Source of the DNA: Vicinamibacterales bacterium
Lineage (GTDB): Bacteria > Acidobacteriota > Vicinamibacteria > Vicinamibacterales > SCN-69-37
DNA: 64,000 nucleotides
Assembly (NCBI GenBank): GCA_030827135.1
Contig: JAURFE010000002.1
Location: 186,001 to 250,000, forward strand
Reading direction: 5' to 3'
Within the stretch, counting starts at the first letter, position 1. Every line of letters starts with the position of its first letter. The translations under genes were made by a program, and so were the position numbers. This document shows positions 59,377 through 64,000 of this stretch, in pieces. Below the pieces are notes generated by a model. That model ran no database searches and was not told the DNA's origin. It saw only the letters and a list, made by a program, of their open reading frames with translations.

Positions 59377-60360
59377 ATGCTTCTGGCGGGCGATATTGGC
59401 GGCACCAAAACCCTGCTCGGTCTGTTCGAACCCACGGGTGATCGTCCGCGGTCGATGGTCGTGCGTGAATACGCGACGCTCGATTTCGACTCGCTCGACG
59501 AACTGATACAGGTCTTCCTCGACGACACGCGCGCCGAACCGCACCTGCGTGGGTTCTGTCTCGGCGTGGCAGGGCCGGTCACCGGGCTGGTTGCGCGGCT
59601 TACCAATGTCCCGTGGCTGGCTGACGCGTCAGGGTTTGCGGATCGATGGCCGGACTGTTCGGTGCGCCTGCTCAACGACCTCGAAGCCATGGCGCACGCC
59701 GTCCCCGTGCTGGAACCGGAGGAACTCGCAGTGCTGCAGGCCGGCGTGCCGGTGCCGTCAGGGAATGCGGCCCTGATCGCGGCGGGAACGGGCCTGGGAG
59801 AGGCGCTCCTTCACAACGTGAGCGGCACGTTTGTACCGTCGGCGTCGGAGGGGGGCCACGCCGACTTCGCCGCGCGCACACCGCGGGAACTGGCGTTTGT
59901 GGAACACCTCAGCGGCATCTTCGGACGCGTCGATCTGGATCGCGTGATTTCGGGGCCCGGGCTCGCCCACCTGTTCCGCTTTACCCATGGCTTTGGAGCG
60001 ACCGGCGGGTTGTGCCCCGCAATTGGGCCCGGGATCGACAACGGTGAACTCCCGGCCGCCATCAGCGCGAGCGCGCTCGCCGGGCGCTGCGAACAGTGCG
60101 CGGAGGCGGTGGAGATGTTCGTCGAAGCCTATGGTGCGGCTGCGGGCAACCTTGCTCTGCGGTCCATGGCCACGGCCGGCCTGTACATCGGGGGAGGCAT
60201 TGCCCCGAAACTGCTTCCAGCCCTCGAAAAAGGCCAGTTTTTGGACGCTTTCCGGGCCAAAGACCCCTTGGTGGACCTCATGCGGACCATCCCGGTCTCG
60301 GTCATCCTCAATTCCGCCGCCGGGTTGCTGGGGGCGGCGGTGGTAGCCGCTGAAGAATGA
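59377..60360 (+). CDS. glk: Glucokinase (Glk family)
   Basis: 327 aa. ATP/Glc site: LLAGDIGGTKTLLGLFE (phosphate 1), CLGVAGPVTGLVARLTNVPW, LLNDLEAMAHAVP (catalytic Asp), AAGTGLGEALLH (phosphate 2), SEGGHADFAARTPRELAF and GLYIGGGIAPKLLP (adenosine motif). This order and the FAARTP segment match the Glk group (PF02685) rather than ROK kinases, which would have a CxCGxxGCxE zinc motif. It phosphorylates glucose with ATP. Divergent from the BRCT-MerR-TPR regulator. Confidence 0.95.
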   Translation: MLLAGDIGGTKTLLGLFEPTGDRPRSMVVREYATLDFDSLDELIQVFLDDTRAEPHLRGFCLGVAGPVTGLVARLTNVPWLADASGFADRWPDCSVRLLNDLEAMAHAVPVLEPEELAVLQAGVPVPSGNAALIAAGTGLGEALLHNVSGTFVPSASEGGHADFAARTPRELAFVEHLSGIFGRVDLDRVISGPGLAHLFRFTHGFGATGGLCPAIGPGIDNGELPAAISASALAGRCEQCAEAVEMFVEAYGAAAGNLALRSMATAGLYIGGGIAPKLLPALEKGQFLDAFRAKDPLVDLMRTIPVSVILNSAAGLLGAAVVAAEE

Positions 60361-60486
60361 GGCAATGGGGCAATGAGGCAATGAGGCAATGGAATGGGGC
60401 AATGGGGCAATGGGGCAATCAGGCAATGAAATTGGGGAATTTCGGTATTGCCCCATTCCATTGCCTCATTGCCTCATTGCCCCATT
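60359..60486. repeat. 8-bp tandem repeat (GGGCAATG/AGGCAATG) folded into a perfect 40-bp inverted repeat
   Basis: Arms at 60364-60403 and 60447-60486 are exact reverse complements, with a 43-nt loop. The left arm consists of GGGGCAAT/GAGGCAAT units, the right arm of their complements. It lies between glucokinase and the Oar-like gene and could act as a strong terminator or transcript-end hairpin. Confidence 0.9.
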
Positions 60487-60547
60487 TACAGCCCGTCCCC
60501 GTCCAGATAGCATCCTTTGCAGTTTGTTTACGTTCCTTGGAGGACCG

Positions 60548-63457
60548 ATGCGTTCTAAGTTTGTACTTCTCGCGGTGATGGCGGTGCTGCTGGCACCGGC
60601 GGCCGCTCTGGCCCAGCAGACCGGCGCGATTGCCGGTCGTGTGGTCGACAGCAGCGGTCTCGCCCTTCCGGGCGTGACTGTTGAAGCCACGTCGCCGTCG
60701 CTGCCCACGCCGCGCGTGGCGGTGACCGGCGCAAATGGTGACTACCGGATGGCTGCGCTGCAGCCGGGCACCTACACGATCTCGTTCACGTTGTCCGGCA
60801 TGCAGGCCGTCACGCGCACGGCGCAGGTCCAGTTGCAGCAGGACACCACAGTCAACGTCGCGTTGTCGGTGGGCGGCGTCTCGGAGACCGTCACGGTGAC
60901 CGCGACGACCACCTACGTGGACACGTCAACCGCCACGATCAAGAGCGGCGTGTCGGCCGCGCAGATTGCGGCCCTGCCGGTCGGGCAGGAATACCGCGAC
61001 CTGATTCGCCTGATTCCCGGCGTGCAGTTCACGGCGGACCAGGTGCGCGGCCCGAGTGCGGGTGGCAGCGGCCAGGACAACGTGTACCAGTTTGACGGCG
61101 TCAACGTGACCCTGCCGCTGTTCGGCACGCTCTCGGCGGAACCCTCCTCGCACGACATCGCGCAGGTGACCACGGTCAAGGGCGGCGCGCGCGCGATCGA
61201 CTTCGACCGGTCCGGTGGCTTCACCATCGACTCGGTCAGTAAGTCGGGCACCAGCCGTTTCTCGGGCGAACTGAGCTACAAGTTCCAGACTCCCAAGATG
61301 GCTGCCGACCTGAACAACCAGACGCTGTCCCAGTACGAGCAGGATCAGAAGTGGCTGACCGGCAACATCGGCGGTCCGCTCCTTCCCGGCAAGGCGTTTT
61401 TCTACGGGTCGTATTACCGCCCCGAGTTCTCGCGTGAAAACCGCGCGAACGTCTATGGGGCGCTGCCGAAGTTCGAACGTGTGCGCGACGAGTACTTCGG
61501 CAAGATTACGTTGAATCCGACGAGCGACCTGCTCTTCAACGTCAGCTACCGCGACTCCCGTCGTCAGGACACCAGCAATCTGTTTGGCGCCACCTCGACG
61601 TCGACGACCGGCACGGGCGAAGAAGCCGAGCAGCGCATCACCACGGCGGAAGGCTCCTGGATCCTGGGGCGCGGCCTCGCGACGTTCAAGTACACGCGTT
61701 TTGCGAACGAGACCCTGAGCCGGCCGGACAACATCTCGGCGGTGTCACCGAGCGAGGCGATTGGCACGATGCTGAACATCGCGGCCATCGAGACGATGGG
61801 GCAGGTATCGCTGCCGACGCCGATTGCCACAAACCCGGCATTCAACACGTTCCTGCAGCCCTTCATCACGAAATACGGCTACGTCAGCCCGACGACGGGC
61901 CAGCTCGTCGGCGGCGCGACGTTCGGCTACGCCTCACAGTTCAACGACCAGGACTTCTATCGCGACAACATCCAGGTGGCCTACAACGTCACGCTCGGCT
62001 CGACCGTGACGCACGAACTGCATGTCGGCTACCAGCGGTACAAGGACTCGGAGGAACTGCTCCGCAGCTCGAACGGCTGGGGCAACATCACGCTCCAGGG
62101 CGGTCGCGTGTCGCAGGGCGGCGTGCCCGTGTTCTACACGGCGCGGTATCAGCGTCAGACGGCAGGCCTGCCGGCCATCGTGTCGGACTACGAGTCACAG
62201 AGCATCGAGTTCAACGACATGATTCGCTGGGGCAACTGGACGTTCAACCTCGGCGTGATTGCCAGCAACGACACGTTGTTCGGACAGGGCCTGCGCGAGG
62301 ATTCGTCCACGCTCTCCGGTTACGTGAGCGCGCCGGGTAACCGCTACAACATGTATGAGCTGCCCTTCAGCAAGATGATCCAGCCGCGCCTGAGCGTGGT
62401 GCGCAGCTTCAACGGCACCGACACGATCTACGCCAGCTTCGCGCGCTACAACCCGGCAGCCAGCTCGCTGCCGCGCGCCGCGTCGTGGGATCGCAACCTG
62501 GTCGGCCAGTTCATCGATGCGCACTTCGACGCCACGGGCCGGCTGTTCGCGGCGGTCCCGGTCGGGTCCTCGTCGGGCAAACTGTTCGTCGAAGACATGA
62601 CGCCGCGCCGGACCGATGAGTACCTGATCGGCACCAGCATGGCCGTGAGCAACAACTGGTCGGCGCGCATCTACGGCCGCTACCGCCACAGCACCAACTT
62701 CTGGGAAGATACGAACAACACCGCGCGCGTGGCGTTTAATCCCCCGGCCGGCGTGCCGCGTGAACTCTACATTCCGGACCTGACGGCCAGGCTCGCGCAG
62801 ATCGGCAGCGGCTCGTCGTACGTGATCGCGGAACTCGATGGCGCCTACACGAAGTACTACGAAGCGACCGTCGAATCCGACTACCGCACGGGCAACTTCT
62901 TCCTGCGCGGGTCCTACACCTGGAGCCACTACTTCGGCAACACGGACCAGGACAACACGACGGTCGGCAACGACGCCGCGATCTTCATCGGCTCGTCGAA
63001 CCTGGCTGACGGCGCGGGCCGCCAGATCTGGGACAACAAGGACGGCGATCTGCGAGGCGACCGCCGCCACATGCTGAAGGCCTACGGCTACTACTCGCTG
63101 CCGTGGGAGGCGACGTTCGGTGGTTACTTCATCGCGCAGTCGGGCCACCCGTGGGAAGCCTGGGACTACCGTCCGTATGCGGCGCTCATCGGCACCAACA
63201 CGAGCGACCTCATCCGCTACGCGGAACCGGCCGGCTCGCGCGTGACCAAGGCGCACTACCAGGTGGACCTCAACTACACGCAGAACTTCCGCCTGCCGGG
63301 CCGCGCCAACTTCCAGATCACGGCCGACCTGTTCAACGTGACCAACAACCAGACAGGCTACAACCCGCAGCCGAGCGTCAACACCTCGACCTTCGGCGTG
63401 GCGCGCAACCTGTTCCCGCCGCGGCGTCTCACAATCGCGGCGAAGTTCCAGTTCTAG
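60548..63457 (+). CDS. Oar-like TonB-dependent outer-membrane protein with carboxypeptidase-regulatory domain
   Basis: 969 aa. Signal peptide (FVLLAVMAVLLAPAAALAQ). Residues about 25-105 are a CarboxypepD_reg-like Ig fold (GAIAGRVVDSSGLALPGVTV, NGDYRMAALQPGTYTISFTL). A plug-like domain follows: SAAQIAALPVGQEYRDLIRL, IPGVQF and VYQFDGVNVTLPLFG. The rest is a large barrel ending in a C-terminal phenylalanine (LTIAAKFQF). GGAGG 5 nt before the ATG. This family is greatly expanded in Acidobacteria and is thought to import polymers or form surface structures; the substrate is unknown. A strong terminator follows. Confidence 0.94.
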   Translation: MRSKFVLLAVMAVLLAPAAALAQQTGAIAGRVVDSSGLALPGVTVEATSPSLPTPRVAVTGANGDYRMAALQPGTYTISFTLSGMQAVTRTAQVQLQQDTTVNVALSVGGVSETVTVTATTTYVDTSTATIKSGVSAAQIAALPVGQEYRDLIRLIPGVQFTADQVRGPSAGGSGQDNVYQFDGVNVTLPLFGTLSAEPSSHDIAQVTTVKGGARAIDFDRSGGFTIDSVSKSGTSRFSGELSYKFQTPKMAADLNNQTLSQYEQDQKWLTGNIGGPLLPGKAFFYGSYYRPEFSRENRANVYGALPKFERVRDEYFGKITLNPTSDLLFNVSYRDSRRQDTSNLFGATSTSTTGTGEEAEQRITTAEGSWILGRGLATFKYTRFANETLSRPDNISAVSPSEAIGTMLNIAAIETMGQVSLPTPIATNPAFNTFLQPFITKYGYVSPTTGQLVGGATFGYASQFNDQDFYRDNIQVAYNVTLGSTVTHELHVGYQRYKDSEELLRSSNGWGNITLQGGRVSQGGVPVFYTARYQRQTAGLPAIVSDYESQSIEFNDMIRWGNWTFNLGVIASNDTLFGQGLREDSSTLSGYVSAPGNRYNMYELPFSKMIQPRLSVVRSFNGTDTIYASFARYNPAASSLPRAASWDRNLVGQFIDAHFDATGRLFAAVPVGSSSGKLFVEDMTPRRTDEYLIGTSMAVSNNWSARIYGRYRHSTNFWEDTNNTARVAFNPPAGVPRELYIPDLTARLAQIGSGSSYVIAELDGAYTKYYEATVESDYRTGNFFLRGSYTWSHYFGNTDQDNTTVGNDAAIFIGSSNLADGAGRQIWDNKDGDLRGDRRHMLKAYGYYSLPWEATFGGYFIAQSGHPWEAWDYRPYAALIGTNTSDLIRYAEPAGSRVTKAHYQVDLNYTQNFRLPGRANFQITADLFNVTNNQTGYNPQPSVNTSTFGVARNLFPPRRLTIAAKFQF

Positions 63458-63478
63458 ACGTCAGTCGCAGATACACGA

Positions 63479-63511
63479 ACGCGCGGGGGCTTCGGCTCCC
63501 GCGCGTTTTTT
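63479..63511 (+). terminator. Rho-independent terminator after the Oar-like gene
   Basis: Twelve-bp stem (ACGCGCGGGGGC and its complement with one G.U pair), a TTCG tetraloop and a T6 tract. It ends at the stop codon of the convergent TPR gene. Confidence 0.9.
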
Positions 63512-64000
63512 ATTGGCGGAACAATCTCTCGTTGGCGATCAACGCCCGCGTGGTCGCATCAGCCCCGCGCCGCGCGGCGTCGATGCGGGCGGCGCGGTCG
63601 GGCTCATTCAACAACACACTCACCTGCGCGCGTTTGAAGAGCACCATCGGATAGTCGGGGTGCGACGATGGAATGCGATCAAGCGCCTGTCGCGCCTCGT
63701 CAACCCGCCGCACTGACTGGTAGAGCACTCCCAGCTCGAGGTCGTGCGCAAAGGAGGCGCCCTGGGCCTGGCGGGCGCGCTCAAATCCCCAAATGGCCTG
63801 ATCGGTCTGCTGCTGCGACATCGCAAGCTGCCCGAACCTGACGGCCTCTGCCGGCGTCGGCGGGCGCAGGTCGAACACGCGGCGCAGCAACACCAGGCTG
63901 TCGGCCGCGCGGCCTTCACGTTCGCGCAGCCGCGCGAGCGTTTCGAGCGCCGGTAAGCGCTCGGGCTGCGTTGCGAGCACGCCCTCAAGCAGCGGCACGG
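63510..64000 (-). CDS. TPR-containing protein (partial, N-terminus outside window)
   Basis: About 163 residues visible. Helical repeat units RLPALETLARLREREGRAAD, AVRFGQLAMSQQQTDQAIWG and FAHDLELGVLYQSVRRVDEA have the 34-residue TPR/Sel1-like periodicity. An ATG at 63998 lies in frame, but the frame is open to the window edge, so the true start is likely outside. Function cannot be read. The stop (63510-63512) lies at the end of the Oar terminator hairpin. Confidence 0.7.
   Translation of the reverse strand, partial: VPLLEGVLATQPERLPALETLARLREREGRAADSLVLLRRVFDLRPPTPAEAVRFGQLAMSQQQTDQAIWGFERARQAQGASFAHDLELGVLYQSVRRVDEARQALDRIPSSHPDYPMVLFKRAQVSVLLNEPDRAARIDAARRGADATTRALIANERLFRQ

Noticed and set aside
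60359..60486. Insertion-sequence terminal inverted repeats
   Set aside because: Only 43 nt lie between the arms and the arms are built from 8-bp units; no transposase gene.

Overview
The window is gene-dense, GC-rich chromosomal DNA with no tRNA, rRNA, transposase or phage gene. Gene content points to an acidobacterium, most likely of the Vicinamibacteria branch. The indications are a CarboxypepD_reg/TonB Oar-like outer-membrane protein of about 970 aa, two exported VWA proteins of the 'VWFA-related Acidobacterial domain' type, a TolB-propeller/gamma-glutamyltransferase fusion, a Rieske plus cytochrome b/c fusion pair, and GTG/TTG starts with overlapping genes. This assignment is inferred from protein families, not from a marker tree.

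Layout. 1-2683 (minus): the start of a division/cell-wall cluster, mraZ-rsmH-ftsL-ftsI (ftsI runs off the window), with a clear sigma70 promoter and a three-box MraZ operator. 2792-7259 (plus): a glycan operon with three family-2 glycosyltransferases, an NAD-dependent sugar epimerase and a DegT aminotransferase. 7322-12110: an exported protein, a GNAT protein, YqeY, MurJ and a rhomboid protease. 12147-15360: a fused alpha/beta 2-oxoacid dehydrogenase E1 and an exported propeller-like protein. 15369-20670 (minus): penicillin acylase; a PLP lyase, YfcC transporter and HD phosphohydrolase operon. 20708-23398 (minus): exported TPR/CxxC protein, Rieske protein, and cytochrome b with two c-type haem sites. 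23423-26767: TypA, a GT87-like membrane protein and a small ribbon-helix-helix protein. 26713-31031 (minus): desaturase, EamA transporter and the Fo part of ATP synthase (atpZ/I-atpI-atpB-atpE-atpF) without F1. 31130-34553: two VWA proteins and a CobA-HemD fusion. 34550-43612: TonB receptor, membrane protein, NadE, TolB-GGT fusion, transketolase, DUF4149-like protein. 43615-49577: GAF protein, HPF-like protein, isocitrate/isopropylmalate dehydrogenase, acyltransferase, proline dehydrogenase, M20 peptidase, SDR. 49574-60360: nucleotidyltransferase/HD, a short methyltransferase-like protein, GT4, threonine dehydratase, MFS, DinB, an exported protein, IF-1, DEAD-box helicase, a BRCT-MerR-TPR regulator and glucokinase. 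60548-64000: Oar-like protein and a partial TPR protein.

The least expected content lies between the genes. (1) A dispersed family of small hairpins, each preceded by a GTAG tetranucleotide (REP/BIME-like), occurs at seven places. It occupies every non-overlapping convergent gene junction except one, and at three of these it supplies stop codons. (2) Families of degenerate 7-8 bp tandem repeats lie in intergenic DNA. One of them has entered the GGT gene just before its catalytic threonine, and another forms a perfect 40-bp inverted repeat ahead of the Oar gene. (3) At about fifteen genes a TANNNT -10 hexamer ends only 5-9 nt before the start codon, which implies widespread leaderless transcription. 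In two places divergent genes share overlapping -10 boxes.
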